A stretch of DNA of 64,000 nucleotides from the NCBI GenBank assembly GCA_023251095.1, contig JAHEZL010000005.1, positions 62,001-126,000 of the forward strand, written 5' to 3'. The DNA comes from Flavobacteriales bacterium. GTDB lineage: Bacteria > Bacteroidota > Bacteroidia > Flavobacteriales_C > GCA-002722245. Of this stretch, positions 18,241 through 26,817 are shown in pieces. The notes beneath the pieces are model-generated. The model was not told the DNA's origin. It worked only from the letters and a program-made list of their open reading frames with translations, and did not search any database. Numbering within the stretch: position 1 is the first letter of the stretch; each line of letters begins with the position of its first letter. The position numbers and the translations under genes are program-made.

Positions 18241-18831
18241 ATGGAAATCGACTTTAATAAATCACAAGGATTAGTTCCTGCCATCATACAAGACGCTAAA
18301 ACAGCCGTGGTTCTAATGCTGGGCTACATGAACGAAGAAGCTTTTGCTAAAACCAAAGAAAGCGGAAAAGTGACTTTTTTCAGCAGAACTAAAAACCGCA
18401 TCTGGACCAAAGGCGAGGAAAGCGGAAATTTTTTAAATGTTATTGACATCAAAATTGATTGCGATAACGACACTCTATTAATTAAAGCCAATCCCGTTGG
18501 ACCAACCTGTCACACAGGAGCCGACACCTGCTGGAGCGAAAAAAACATTCCTAGTGATTTTTTATCCCACCTGGAATCCACCATTCAAAACCGCAGAGAT
18601 AATCCATCATCTGTATCCTACACTTCAAAACTCCTCAAAAGAGGCATCAATAAAGTAGCCCAAAAAGTGGGTGAAGAGGCCGTGGAGCTGGTGATTGAAG
18701 CCAAAGACAACGACAAGGAATTGTTCATGAACGAAGCAGCCGATCTGATGTATCACTACTTAGTATTGCTGGCCGCCAAGAACTATACTTTGAACGAAGT
18801 GATAGATATCTTGAAAGAGAGGCATAAATAA
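18241..18831 (+). CDS. hisIE: Bifunctional phosphoribosyl-AMP cyclohydrolase / phosphoribosyl-ATP pyrophosphatase
   Basis: A 196-residue fusion enzyme for steps two and three of the pathway. I place the start at ATG 18241 (MEIDFNKSQGLVPAIIQD), which matches the family N-terminus; an ATG nine bases earlier and a TTG at 18184 are less likely. The HisI domain (1-110) has YMNEEAF, SGNFLNV and the zinc motif CHTGADTCW. The HisE domain (115-196) has KRGINKVAQKVGEEAVELVIEA and the metal-binding NEAADLMYHYLVLLA. It is the last gene of the his operon. Confidence 0.95.
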   Translation: MEIDFNKSQGLVPAIIQDAKTAVVLMLGYMNEEAFAKTKESGKVTFFSRTKNRIWTKGEESGNFLNVIDIKIDCDNDTLLIKANPVGPTCHTGADTCWSEKNIPSDFLSHLESTIQNRRDNPSSVSYTSKLLKRGINKVAQKVGEEAVELVIEAKDNDKELFMNEAADLMYHYLVLLAAKNYTLNEVIDILKERHK

Positions 18832-18884
18832 TAAGTACGGCAATAAGTTTTTTTACTATTTTCGTATTCCTAAAATTAAAATCA

Positions 18885-19613
18885 ATGTCGAATAAAGATA
18901 TTCAAACAGACGAACCAATAGTTGACGTTAGCTCTGCTATCAGCAAATCAGAAGATTTTTTCATCAGATATAAAAAACAAATATCAACAGTTGGTATTGC
19001 CATCCTTGCTTTAGTAGCTATCTATGTTTTCTGGAAAAATGTAATTTTTTCAAAACAAGCTGAAGAATCCAATCTGAATGTTTGGAAAACGGAAGAATTA
19101 ATGAGCAAAGACTCTTTGAAATTGGCTTTAAACGGCAATAACAAAGACATCGTAGGCTTTGAAGAAATTGCTGCACAATACGGAGGCAAAATCGGAGGCA
19201 CCGATGCAGGAAACCTTGCGCATTACTACTCTGCAGTATTATTGATCAAAGAAAAAAAATACGAGGATGCTATTGATCAACTGGAAGATTTTGATGCCGA
19301 CGGTAAAATGATGCCGCATTTAAAAAACGGATTGTTGGGCGATTGCTACAGCGAATTAAACGACTCTGAAAAAGCCATCAAAAAATATGTTGCTGCGGCA
19401 AAAGGTGCAGGAAATGTTTTGGTATCTCCTTACTACTTAACAAAAGCAGCTATTCTTTCTGAGCAAAGCGGAGATTTTGAATCGGCTGTAAGTTATTACG
19501 AAGAAATCAATTCTCAGTATTATACTGATCCCGCAAAATATGCTGCTGAAAAGCAAAAGGTTGAAAAAGCTTTGGGATTTGTAAAAGCAAAAGCTGCATT
19601 AAAAGCAAAATAG
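18885..19613 (+). CDS. Membrane-anchored tetratricopeptide repeat protein
   Basis: A 242-residue protein with a hydrophilic N-terminus, one membrane segment at about residues 33-50 (STVGIAILALVAIYVFW) and a C-terminal domain containing TPR-like helices (LIKEKKYEDAIDQLEDF, SELNDSEKAIKKYVAAAKG, EQSGDFESAVSYYEEI). This layout resembles YfgM-type proteins that sit in the inner membrane with the TPR domain outside, acting with chaperones; the equivalence is inferred. The Lys/Ala-rich end (KAKAALKAK) is unremarkable. It directly precedes ribH, whose GTG start is three bases after its stop. Confidence 0.8.
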   Translation: MSNKDIQTDEPIVDVSSAISKSEDFFIRYKKQISTVGIAILALVAIYVFWKNVIFSKQAEESNLNVWKTEELMSKDSLKLALNGNNKDIVGFEEIAAQYGGKIGGTDAGNLAHYYSAVLLIKEKKYEDAIDQLEDFDADGKMMPHLKNGLLGDCYSELNDSEKAIKKYVAAAKGAGNVLVSPYYLTKAAILSEQSGDFESAVSYYEEINSQYYTDPAKYAAEKQKVEKALGFVKAKAALKAK

Positions 19614-19616
19614 GAA

Positions 19617-20099
19617 GTGGCTACTTCTCAGAAAAACTTATCCAAACACAACAACACTGCTTCTGCCGAAGGGATGAAGATAGCGATTGTGGTGGCCGAA
19701 TGGAACACAGAAATCACAGAAGGTTTAAAAAAAGGAGCCCACGAAACCCTTATCCAACAAGGCATTTACGAAAGAAATTTAAGTGTTCACTATGTTCCTG
19801 GCTGTTTTGAATTGCCCCTGGCCGCTCAAACATTGCTGGAAAAAGGAAACATCGATGCTGTAATATGCATCGGCTGCGTGATTCGCGGCGAAACGAGTCA
19901 CTTCGATTATGTTTGTCAGGGCACCACCTTCGGCATTCAAACTGTTTCTCTCAAATACAATAAGCCTGTTGTATTCTGTGTGCTCACCGATGACAACATT
20001 GATCAGTCTCGTGACCGCTCAGGCGGAAAACACGGTAACAAAGGTGTTGAAGCCGCAGTAACCGCCATTAAAATGATCGCTCTTCAAAAAGAGATATAA
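19617..20099 (+). CDS. ribH: 6,7-dimethyl-8-ribityllumazine synthase
   Basis: A 160-residue enzyme for the penultimate step of riboflavin synthesis. The start is GTG 19617 with AGGA overlapping the upstream stop. Motifs: VVAEWNTEITEGL (substrate-binding Trp), VPGCFELPLAAQ, CVIRGETSHFDYVC with the catalytic His, and DNIDQSRDRSGGKHGNKG at the end. The N-terminal 20 residues are a variable Ser/Asn-rich extension. Other rib genes are not in the window. Confidence 0.93.
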   Translation: MATSQKNLSKHNNTASAEGMKIAIVVAEWNTEITEGLKKGAHETLIQQGIYERNLSVHYVPGCFELPLAAQTLLEKGNIDAVICIGCVIRGETSHFDYVCQGTTFGIQTVSLKYNKPVVFCVLTDDNIDQSRDRSGGKHGNKGVEAAVTAIKMIALQKEI

Positions 20100-20107
20100 T
20101 CCATCCC

Positions 20108-20593
20108 ATGAAGTACCGCATTCTATCCGACATAGAACTGAAAGAACTTGAAAAAGAGTTCATCCAGTTTTTAGTAGCCAACGGAATTGACGATGCCGAA
20201 TGGAAAAAAATCAACAATACCAATTCCGACAGGGCCATTGAACTCGTTGAGCTTTTCAGCGATGTTGTTTTTGAAAAAGCATTTATCAAAGTTCAGTTTT
20301 TAGAGCATCTGGAACCTGCTTCTATCAAGGTTTTTATGTTCACTTCAGATAAAATATATCTGATAGGCATTGACTCTGCACATCCTGAAATCGACTTCCG
20401 TGATAAAGATGTAATGACGGCTTTGGCTACTAATTTCCTGGAATACAAAGACAAGCTGCACATCTACAAAACCAACAAACCTATCGCTGAAAACAGAGAA
20501 GCTGAAATTTTTAAAATGCTGAAAGACGGGTGTTTGGTGATTGATGAAGATAGGTTTAAAGCCTTTGCGAATTTGTATCAGGCTTCGTTGTAA
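20108..20593 (+). CDS. DUF6495 family protein
   Basis: A 161-residue soluble protein starting MKYRILSDIELKELEKEF, a pattern I recognise from the DUF6495 proteins of Bacteroidota. It has no signal peptide or membrane segment. A central block KVFMFTSDKIYLIGID is followed by an acidic stretch and MLKDGCLVIDEDRFKAF. The role is unknown. It follows ribH by eight bases and ends a three-gene transcription unit that converges on bioD. Confidence 0.7.
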   Translation: MKYRILSDIELKELEKEFIQFLVANGIDDAEWKKINNTNSDRAIELVELFSDVVFEKAFIKVQFLEHLEPASIKVFMFTSDKIYLIGIDSAHPEIDFRDKDVMTALATNFLEYKDKLHIYKTNKPIAENREAEIFKMLKDGCLVIDEDRFKAFANLYQASL

Positions 20594-20621
20594 TCTCCCA
20601 AAATCTAGTTTAGCCCCGGTA

Positions 20622-20738
20622 GTCATTGCGAAATTTTTGTACTCAAAAATGAAGCAACCGCATTACACTTTCTAATTTAAAGATTACTGAACCATTATGA
20701 GTTTGCTTCATTTTTGAGTACAAAAATTTCGCAATGAC
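20622..20738. repeat. Nested inverted repeat, element E3 (gene-less relative of the GIY-YIG cassette)
   Basis: A perfect 36-bp inverted repeat (20622-20657 with 20703-20738) around a 45-base AT-rich centre. The arms are identical over 36 bases to those that flank the GIY-YIG gene at 51095-51518. Each arm contains the palindrome ATTTTTG-N4-CAAAAAT (20633-20650 and 20710-20727). Just outside the right end is a short echo of the terminus (GCAATGACGTAGA, about 20748-20760). It lies between two convergent genes and may also stop transcription from both sides. Confidence 0.9.
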
Positions 20739-20780
20739 GTAGAAGAGGCAATGACGTAGATGTTATAATGATAAGTGGGA

Positions 20781-21392
20781 TTATATAAAAACATAATCAC
20801 TCGCATACTCCTTCACCAGCGCTTTCGTAAAAACTTCCTCTTTTTTAATCCTCCCCAAACATCTCACACCTGTAGTTTCTAAAATAACTTTTTCCGACTG
20901 CGGATTGGATTCGCCATTAAAAAAGATCCCGAGAATATTAAGCTCCTTAGCTTTCAAAGCATTTATAGATAGCAAAGTATGATTGATACTTCCCAGATAA
21001 TTAGAGCAAACCAACACCACTTCCGCGTCGTAATATTTCATTAAATCCAGCATGGTATCGCCCTTGTAATTGATGGGAACCATTACTCCTCCTGCTCCTT
21101 CTATAATTAGATTGTTGTTAACGCTGGGTAATTTCAGTCGGCTCAAACGCAATTCAATTCCTTCAAGTTCCGCCGCAGCATGTGGCGACATAGGATTTTT
21201 AAGCAAAAATTTTTCTTTGTGAAACTTAACGCGTTTGGCGCTCACTAAACTCTTAACGGTCATTCTATCGTGACTTTCCTCTCCCGCCTGAACAGGCTTG
21301 AAATAGTCGGCCTGTAAAGCTTCCACCAATATTGCCGAAACAATTGTTTTCCCAACATCGGTACCTATTCCTGTGACAAATATTTTGCGCAT
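20781..21392 (-). CDS. bioD: Dethiobiotin synthetase
   Basis: A 203-residue ATP-dependent carboxylase that closes the ureido ring of dethiobiotin from DAPA and CO2. The P-loop is GIGTDVGKTIVSA at the N-terminus, followed by YFKPVQAG. EGAGGVMVPINYKG is the second family motif, and VCSNYLGSINHTLLSINAL resembles the usual nucleotide-specificity region. The other bio genes are absent from the window. It lies 48 bases downstream of the Gly-rich membrane protein, so it may be co-transcribed with the LemA/TPM cluster. Confidence 0.93.
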   Translation of the reverse strand: MRKIFVTGIGTDVGKTIVSAILVEALQADYFKPVQAGEESHDRMTVKSLVSAKRVKFHKEKFLLKNPMSPHAAAELEGIELRLSRLKLPSVNNNLIIEGAGGVMVPINYKGDTMLDLMKYYDAEVVLVCSNYLGSINHTLLSINALKAKELNILGIFFNGESNPQSEKVILETTGVRCLGRIKKEEVFTKALVKEYASDYVFI

Positions 21393-21440
21393 TCGCTAAA
21401 AGTAAAAAGTTAAAGGTCAAAAGCCAAACGCTTTGCACTT

Positions 21441-22208
21441 TTACCAGCTTCCTCCCGCTCCACCACCACCAAATCCACCGCCGCCAAAGCCACCACCCGA
21501 AGAAAATCCGCCAAAACCGCCTCCGCCACTACCACCTCCTGAACTAAAAACACCATAAGTAACGCCATCATTGAGTCGGTACCAATACCTATCCTTCCAA
21601 AACCATCCGGCGGTAACACCCCACATTAAAACCATTGTTTCGGCAATAGCTTCAGGGCCTCCTCTTTTCTCATAGCTACTCTCCTCAAAGAAAAGCAAAA
21701 CATTATTGATCAACTTGTGAATAATAGCAGTGATGACTAGTGAAATGAAAAAACCTATTGCGCTTAAGAGAAAATTAAATTCAAGATAAAACCCATCTGC
21801 AAATGAATTTGCAACAATGACAATGGCTATAGGTATCATTAATTCCCATAAAACTAAAATCCGGGTAAAATTATGCATGTGGTACCAGGAATAAACCATC
21901 ATTTTATTTTCAGGAAAAATACTTTCCCTGCAGGCATATTCTATCGGTTTGAGATAAGCACTGAAATTTTTCTTTTTTTGCCGACAAAAACGAAAATAAA
22001 AATTAGTTGTTTTGCGGGCTTTATTGACATTGCCACCACCGGCCTTTTCAATATCGGCCAAGCGTTGCCATACTTTATAATAAGTAAACTTACCTTCATT
22101 AAAATAAATACTCATGTAAGGATGGTAGGTTCTGTTCCAAACCCAGATAAGATAGAAAATGAAATAACAGAAAAAACCTGCTATGAAAAAAAGTGCGGCA
22201 ACTATCAT
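21441..22208 (-). CDS. Membrane protein with Gly-rich C-terminal tail
   Basis: A 255-residue protein of no family I recognise. One N-terminal membrane segment (residues 3-24) is followed by a basic soluble stretch and two to three more hydrophobic segments (about 115-135, 145-170 and 185-200). The last 35 residues are almost only Gly, Phe and Ser and end GGGGFGGGGAGGSW. The neighbouring TPM protein ends GGGGFGGGGAGGDW. The shared tail and adjacency suggest that both proteins are handled by, or bind to, the same partner. The gene is last in the lemA-TPM-TPM series. Confidence 0.7.
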   Translation of the reverse strand: MIVAALFFIAGFFCYFIFYLIWVWNRTYHPYMSIYFNEGKFTYYKVWQRLADIEKAGGGNVNKARKTTNFYFRFCRQKKKNFSAYLKPIEYACRESIFPENKMMVYSWYHMHNFTRILVLWELMIPIAIVIVANSFADGFYLEFNFLLSAIGFFISLVITAIIHKLINNVLLFFEESSYEKRGGPEAIAETMVLMWGVTAGWFWKDRYWYRLNDGVTYGVFSSGGGSGGGGFGGFSSGGGFGGGGFGGGGAGGSW

Positions 22209-22232
22209 CTCTTATTAAAATAGTAATACTTT

Positions 22233-23081
22233 TTACCAATCGCCTCCTGCACCGCCACCACCAAATCCACCACCGCCAAATCCACCAAAATCGCTGCCTC
22301 CCGATTTAAAATTCCCCCAGCTTCCACTTCCGCCTGAGCGGCCCATCATGGAAGAAAGCCATAAGGCCGTCCAAAAACTCGTGCCGTTCATTCGTGAATA
22401 TGATCTCGCAGAAAAAACTTTAAACAGAATAAAAAACAACACTGCTAAAACAATCAGGAAAATAACACCCGCAGTACCCATAGCCGATTTATCGCGGTAT
22501 TCTTTTTCATTAAACTCGCCTTTCGCCAATGGCATCAATACATTAAGCGCATTGACAATTCCATTGTAAATATCCCCTTGTTTAAACGAAGGAAGCATTT
22601 CATTCTCCACTATCATTTTCGCTGTAGCGTCGGGAATCACCGCTTCCAGTCCGTAACCCACAGCAATAAACACTTTGCGTTCTCCTTTACCTCCGGTAGG
22701 TTTTATTAAAATAACAATACCATTGTCGGTTTTTTCCTGTCCAACACCCCACGCCTGCCCCAACTGTGTTGCAAACTCCTGAGGTTCATCACCACACAAA
22801 TCATTAACAATAACTACTGCAATCTGGTTGGATGTAGAATCATCAAAAAGCTGAAGTTGTTGTTCCAGATACAAAACCTGATCCGACGATAAAACATTGG
22901 ATTCATCGTGAACATAAAAGGGTCGCTGTGTTGGTTTTTCGGGAATGCAGGAACTTTGCGCAAAAGAAGAAAATGCCGCAATAAAAAAAGCAAAAAACAA
23001 AAAGCATTGAGCTGATCTTCCTTTGAAATGCTTGGCACCATTGGAAGAAATACGAGGCCTTTCAACCAAAGGTAATTTCAT
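22233..23081 (-). CDS. TPM domain protein, YgcG-like
   Basis: A 282-residue protein with a signal segment at about residues 24-42 (AQCFLFFAFFIAAFSSFA). The TPM domain spans about 50-195 (VHDESNVLSSDQVLYLEQQL, NQIAVVIVNDL, VFIAVGYGLEAVIPDATA). One membrane segment lies at about 205-225, and the tail is Gly-rich, ending FGGGGFGGGGAGGDW. Relatives with this layout are found next to LemA and have been linked to photosystem repair in plants (TLP18.3) and to envelope stress elsewhere; the bacterial role is unclear. It overlaps the upstream TPM gene by 20 bases, so the first residues may be leader and a later start is possible. Confidence 0.85.
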   Translation of the reverse strand: MKLPLVERPRISSNGAKHFKGRSAQCFLFFAFFIAAFSSFAQSSCIPEKPTQRPFYVHDESNVLSSDQVLYLEQQLQLFDDSTSNQIAVVIVNDLCGDEPQEFATQLGQAWGVGQEKTDNGIVILIKPTGGKGERKVFIAVGYGLEAVIPDATAKMIVENEMLPSFKQGDIYNGIVNALNVLMPLAKGEFNEKEYRDKSAMGTAGVIFLIVLAVLFFILFKVFSARSYSRMNGTSFWTALWLSSMMGRSGGSGSWGNFKSGGSDFGGFGGGGFGGGGAGGDW

Positions 23082-23496
23082 TACTCAGTTCGTTTTTATC
23101 ATCGGTTTGAAAAGGAAAATGTTCTTTCAATTTACTTCCGGCCATATGAATGCCTTTGGATAATCCTTCGGGAAACTTGCTTTCTTTGAAATGACTGAGG
23201 ACTTCGTTTTTCACCTCATCCCAAAAATCGGCAGGAACTTTAGCGTTAATACCAGCATCACCGAGGATAGCAAATTTTCTGTCTTGTACCGACAAATAAA
23301 ACAGCACTCCGTTGCGGAGTGCTGTTTTGTGCATTTTCAAATGTTTAAAAACAAAGGCCGCACGATCCAAAACATCGCCTTTACAGCTGTCTTCAATGTG
23401 AACCCTGATTTCACCTGAAGTATTTAATTCGGCAGCCTCAATGGCCTGTTCCAGACTTTGATGTTCTTCAGCCGATAAAAAATCTTCTTTCTTCAT
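23062..23496 (-). CDS. Soluble TPM domain protein
   Basis: A 144-residue protein that is essentially a single TPM domain without signal peptide or membrane anchor (LEQAIEAAELNTSGEIRVHI, AVFK-type helix, GVLFYLSVQDRKFAILGDAG). It overlaps lemA by one base and the YgcG-like gene by 20, so the three are one translation-coupled unit. The coding sequence contains a perfect 14-bp hairpin with a three-base loop at 23298-23328, with T runs on both sides; see findings. Confidence 0.85.
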   Translation of the reverse strand: MKKEDFLSAEEHQSLEQAIEAAELNTSGEIRVHIEDSCKGDVLDRAAFVFKHLKMHKTALRNGVLFYLSVQDRKFAILGDAGINAKVPADFWDEVKNEVLSHFKESKFPEGLSKGIHMAGSKLKEHFPFQTDDKNELSNEITFG

Positions 23497-24101
23497 TATT
23501 TAGAAAAGTCAACTGTTGGTGCTACATCCGCTCCCGGTTTAGATGCGAAATAAGGTTTCTCTTCAAAACCCGCAATCATATTGAATAATTTGCCGGGGAT
23601 TTTTTGTACTCTTTTATTGTACTCACCCGCAAATTCGTTGAAACGATTTCTTTCGGTATTGATTCTGTTTTCAGTTCCTTCCAATTGTGCTTGTAAAGCA
23701 AGGAAATTCTGATCGGCTTTTAAATCGGGATATTGCTCCATTACCACCATTAATTTTCCAAGAGAAGCAGATAAAGCACTTTGATTTTGTTCAAAGCTTT
23801 GCAATGCTTCGGGCGTTAATTTTGAAGGATCGATGTTCATTTGTCCTACACGTGAACGGGCTTCCGTTACTGCTATTAAAACTGAGCTTTCGTGTTTGGC
23901 ATAACCTTTCACGGTGCTTACCAAAGCAGGGATAAGGTCGGCGCGACGTTGATAGGCACTTTCCACTTTACCCCATTGACTTTTCACGTCGTTATCGGCA
24001 TCCACGGTTCCGTTGTTCCACACTACACCCCACAAAACGATGATTCCTAAAACTACCCCGATGATTAAACCGGTACTGATTTCTCTACCTGCTATTTTCA
24101 T
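23496..24101 (-). CDS. lemA: LemA family protein
   Basis: A 201-residue protein with one N-terminal membrane segment (GLIIGVVLGIIVLWGVVW, residues 10-28) and a long helical domain. The family patterns are QWGKVESAYQRRADLIPALV near the N-terminus, then VSTVKGYAKHES and YNKRVQKIPGKLF near the C-terminus. LemA proteins are membrane-bound with the N-terminus outside; their exact role is unknown. The gene leads the TPM cluster, a pairing common in bacteria. It lies 36 bases downstream of htpG on the same strand. Confidence 0.9.
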   Translation of the reverse strand: MKIAGREISTGLIIGVVLGIIVLWGVVWNNGTVDADNDVKSQWGKVESAYQRRADLIPALVSTVKGYAKHESSVLIAVTEARSRVGQMNIDPSKLTPEALQSFEQNQSALSASLGKLMVVMEQYPDLKADQNFLALQAQLEGTENRINTERNRFNEFAGEYNKRVQKIPGKLFNMIAGFEEKPYFASKPGADVAPTVDFSK

Positions 24102-24137
24102 TTCTGATTTTTTAAATTTTTATAAATATCTGATTTT

Positions 24138-25985
24138 CTATTGCATTAAACTAACACTGCGATTGATAAACTCTGTTAAATCTTTTCCTTTCAGCAAGCC
24201 TTGAGAAAGCAGCGCTAAATCGGCAGCTTGTTTGGCCAAAGTTTTTTGAGCAGTTTCATCCGTCTCCGACAAAATTTTAGAAATTAAAGGATGATTAGAA
24301 TTGACTACTAAGTTGTAGGTTTCGGGCATATTACCAAACATACTCATTCCGCCACCGCCCGCAGCCTGCATCTCTTTCATACGGCGCATGAATTCACTTT
24401 GTGTAACAAACATCGGTTTGTCTTTTTCGCTTAAGCTTTCAAAAACAACAGTGAATTTTCCTGCTTCCACTTGTGAAGAAATTACCGGTTTTAATTTTTC
24501 TTCTTCCTCTTTTGTGAGTTTTGAAATTTGCGCTTCTTCTTTAGAAATCAACTTATCCAGAGTATCGGCGTCAATTCTTTTGAAAGAAATATCGGGAGTG
24601 CTTTGCTCTAATTTATTTAGTAAATGTGATGTTAACGGACTGTCCATAATCAACACATCATAACCTTTAGCCTTCGCATCTTCAATATAGGCGTGGTGCT
24701 CCACTTCGCTATGCGTATACAAAATCACCGTTTTATTGTCTTTATCGGTTTGAGTCGCTTTGATTTTTTCAAGGTATTCATCCAATAGGAAATATTGTCC
24801 GTCGATGTTTTTGAACAACATAAATTTAGAAGAACGCTCTCCGAATTTTTCTTCGCTCAAAGAACCAAAATCAATGAAAACCTTGATGTCGTCCCATTTT
24901 TTAGCGTAATCCTCACGGTTGTTTTTACATAAATCTTCCAGTTTATCGGCTACTTTTTTAGAGATGTGGTTAGAGATTTTCTTTACGTTTTGATCGCTTT
25001 GTAAATAAGAACGAGATACGTTCAAAGGTATATCCGGAGAATCCAAAACACCATGCAACAACATCAAAAACTCAGGAACGATGCCTTCTACAGAGTCGGT
25101 TACAAAAACCTGATTGCTGTATAATTGAATTTTATTGCGTTGAATTTCTAAGTTCTTTTTCAGTTTAGGGAAATACAAAACTCCCGTTAAATTGAAAGGA
25201 TAATCCACGTTCAAATGAATGTTGAACAAAGGATCTTCAAATGTCATTGGATACAACTCACGGTAAAAATCATTGTAGTCGGCTTCAATTAAATCGGCAG
25301 GACCTTTTTTCCATAGCGGATTCGGGTTGTTCACGATGTTATCCACCTGAACTTTTTCTTCACCTTCTTCACGCATTCCAAACTTAATTGGCATTGGCAG
25401 GAAGCGACAGTATTTATTGAGCAGCTCATTAATTTTAGATTCTTCCAGATATTCTTTTGCTTCCTCTGTCAAATGCAAAATGATATCGGTACCTCTTGTT
25501 TCTTTAGTTTCGGGTTGAAGATCATAATCGGTTGAACCTTCGCAGATCCAGCGTGCGCCTTCTGTTCCTTCTTTAAATGATTTTGAATACACCTCCACTT
25601 TTGAGGAAACCATGAAAGCCGAGAAAAATCCCAATCCGAAATGACCGATGATTCCTTCTGCTTTGTCCTTGTATTTATTGACAAATTCTTCAGCGCCTGA
25701 AAACGCAATTTGCGCAATGTATTTTTCAATTTCTTCACCCGTCATCCCGATACCATTATCGCGAACGGTGAGTGTTTTAGCTTCTTTATCTATAATTACC
25801 TCCACTTGTAAAGAACCAACATCACCTTTGGCTTCACCAATGGAAGACAAGGTTTTCAGTTTCTGACAAGCGTCAACTGCGTTGGAGACTAATTCTCTTA
25901 AAAAGATTTCCTGATCGGAATAGAGAAAGCGTTTGATAATAGGGAAGATGTTTTCTGCCTGAACTTTAATATTTCCTTTTGACAT
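24138..25985 (-). CDS. htpG: Molecular chaperone HtpG (Hsp90)
   Basis: A 615-residue ATP-dependent chaperone. The N-terminal GHKL domain has FLRELVSNAVDACQKL (catalytic Glu and Mg-binding Asn), DNGIGM and GHFGLGFFSAFMVS. The middle domain includes SRSYLQSDQNVKKIS with the catalytic Arg, and the C-terminal dimerisation region ends ALLSQGLLKGKDLTEFINRS. It has the normal length for bacterial HtpG. It is followed by lemA, so the chaperone may share a transcript with the LemA/TPM genes, consistent with a stress role for them (inference). Confidence 0.95.
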   Translation of the reverse strand: MSKGNIKVQAENIFPIIKRFLYSDQEIFLRELVSNAVDACQKLKTLSSIGEAKGDVGSLQVEVIIDKEAKTLTVRDNGIGMTGEEIEKYIAQIAFSGAEEFVNKYKDKAEGIIGHFGLGFFSAFMVSSKVEVYSKSFKEGTEGARWICEGSTDYDLQPETKETRGTDIILHLTEEAKEYLEESKINELLNKYCRFLPMPIKFGMREEGEEKVQVDNIVNNPNPLWKKGPADLIEADYNDFYRELYPMTFEDPLFNIHLNVDYPFNLTGVLYFPKLKKNLEIQRNKIQLYSNQVFVTDSVEGIVPEFLMLLHGVLDSPDIPLNVSRSYLQSDQNVKKISNHISKKVADKLEDLCKNNREDYAKKWDDIKVFIDFGSLSEEKFGERSSKFMLFKNIDGQYFLLDEYLEKIKATQTDKDNKTVILYTHSEVEHHAYIEDAKAKGYDVLIMDSPLTSHLLNKLEQSTPDISFKRIDADTLDKLISKEEAQISKLTKEEEEKLKPVISSQVEAGKFTVVFESLSEKDKPMFVTQSEFMRRMKEMQAAGGGGMSMFGNMPETYNLVVNSNHPLISKILSETDETAQKTLAKQAADLALLSQGLLKGKDLTEFINRSVSLMQ

Positions 25986-26103
25986 AGCTATTTATTTTTT
26001 TGTTGCAGGCAGATTGCAATAGCGGTGCCATCGGGAAATTAGTGACAGAATGACTTCAAAACGAATTTTTCCAAAAACAAACAGGAAGAGTTGTCAGTGA
26101 ATT

Positions 26104-26817
26104 TTATTGAACAGTGAACTTTCTTTCAGCACCCATGATTTCATTTTCGAGCAACAAAACATAGCTTCCTTTTTTCAAACCCAGCTCAGAAACAAACAAT
26201 TCATATTCACTGTTTTTAGATTCCTGAAGCAACATAGTAGCATACACCAATTCTCCTTTTTCATTATAAATACCGGCCTTTACAGCGCCTTTCCATTCTT
26301 TGGATAAACCCAGTAAAAGAGAAGCTTTGTCTTTTTGACTTTTAGATTTAACCTGTACCGTTCCGTTGTATTCTCTTTGCATAACGATGGAAGGAGAATA
26401 AACAAAATCGCCGCTGATACCCACTTGTTTTAAACGATAATAAAAAACCTGTCCGTAAGGCGAAGCATCCAAAAAGCTGTACTCCGTTAAAGAAGAACTA
26501 TTTTCTTTTGCATCAATACTTCCTATCCATTCATAATTAACGCCATCTGTAGAGCGTTCCACTGCAAAAAAGTTATTGTTGGTTTCTTCCATCGTCGACC
26601 AGGTCAACACCACATTAGGATGATGATCCTCGGCCACAATGCTTACCAGATCTACGTATAATAAAGTCGGATTTTCCTCCATCACTATCGCCGGTTCCGT
26701 CAGCCAGTACTCCTTATAAGAACTTTCCTGTTTTGAATTGAAAGCCAATTCATTTTGAGCTTTCACCGGTTGAGAGCTTAAAACTCCCACTGCAATTAAT
26801 CCAAATACTACTTTCAT
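26104..26817 (-). CDS. Secreted protein with T9SS-cargo-like C-terminus
   Basis: A 237-residue protein with a signal peptide (VVFGLIAVGVLSSQPVKAQ). The segment VVLTWSTMEETNNNFFAVE, then RSTDGVNYEWIG and FYYRLKQVGISGDFVYSP, is a module very common in secreted Bacteroidota proteins just before a sorting domain. The last 75 residues (GAVKAGIYNEKGELVYAT, LKKGSYVLLLENE, ending RKFTVQ) resemble the type A T9SS sorting domain. The whole protein is therefore little more than the carrier part of a T9SS cargo, and its ligand or partner is unknown. No neighbour explains it. Confidence 0.65.
   Translation of the reverse strand: MKVVFGLIAVGVLSSQPVKAQNELAFNSKQESSYKEYWLTEPAIVMEENPTLLYVDLVSIVAEDHHPNVVLTWSTMEETNNNFFAVERSTDGVNYEWIGSIDAKENSSSLTEYSFLDASPYGQVFYYRLKQVGISGDFVYSPSIVMQREYNGTVQVKSKSQKDKASLLLGLSKEWKGAVKAGIYNEKGELVYATMLLQESKNSEYELFVSELGLKKGSYVLLLENEIMGAERKFTVQ

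Noticed and set aside
21410-21619. Alternative minus-strand open frame over the Gly-rich tail
   Set aside because: It is a Val/Ala-rich shift of the GGN repeats in the real gene.
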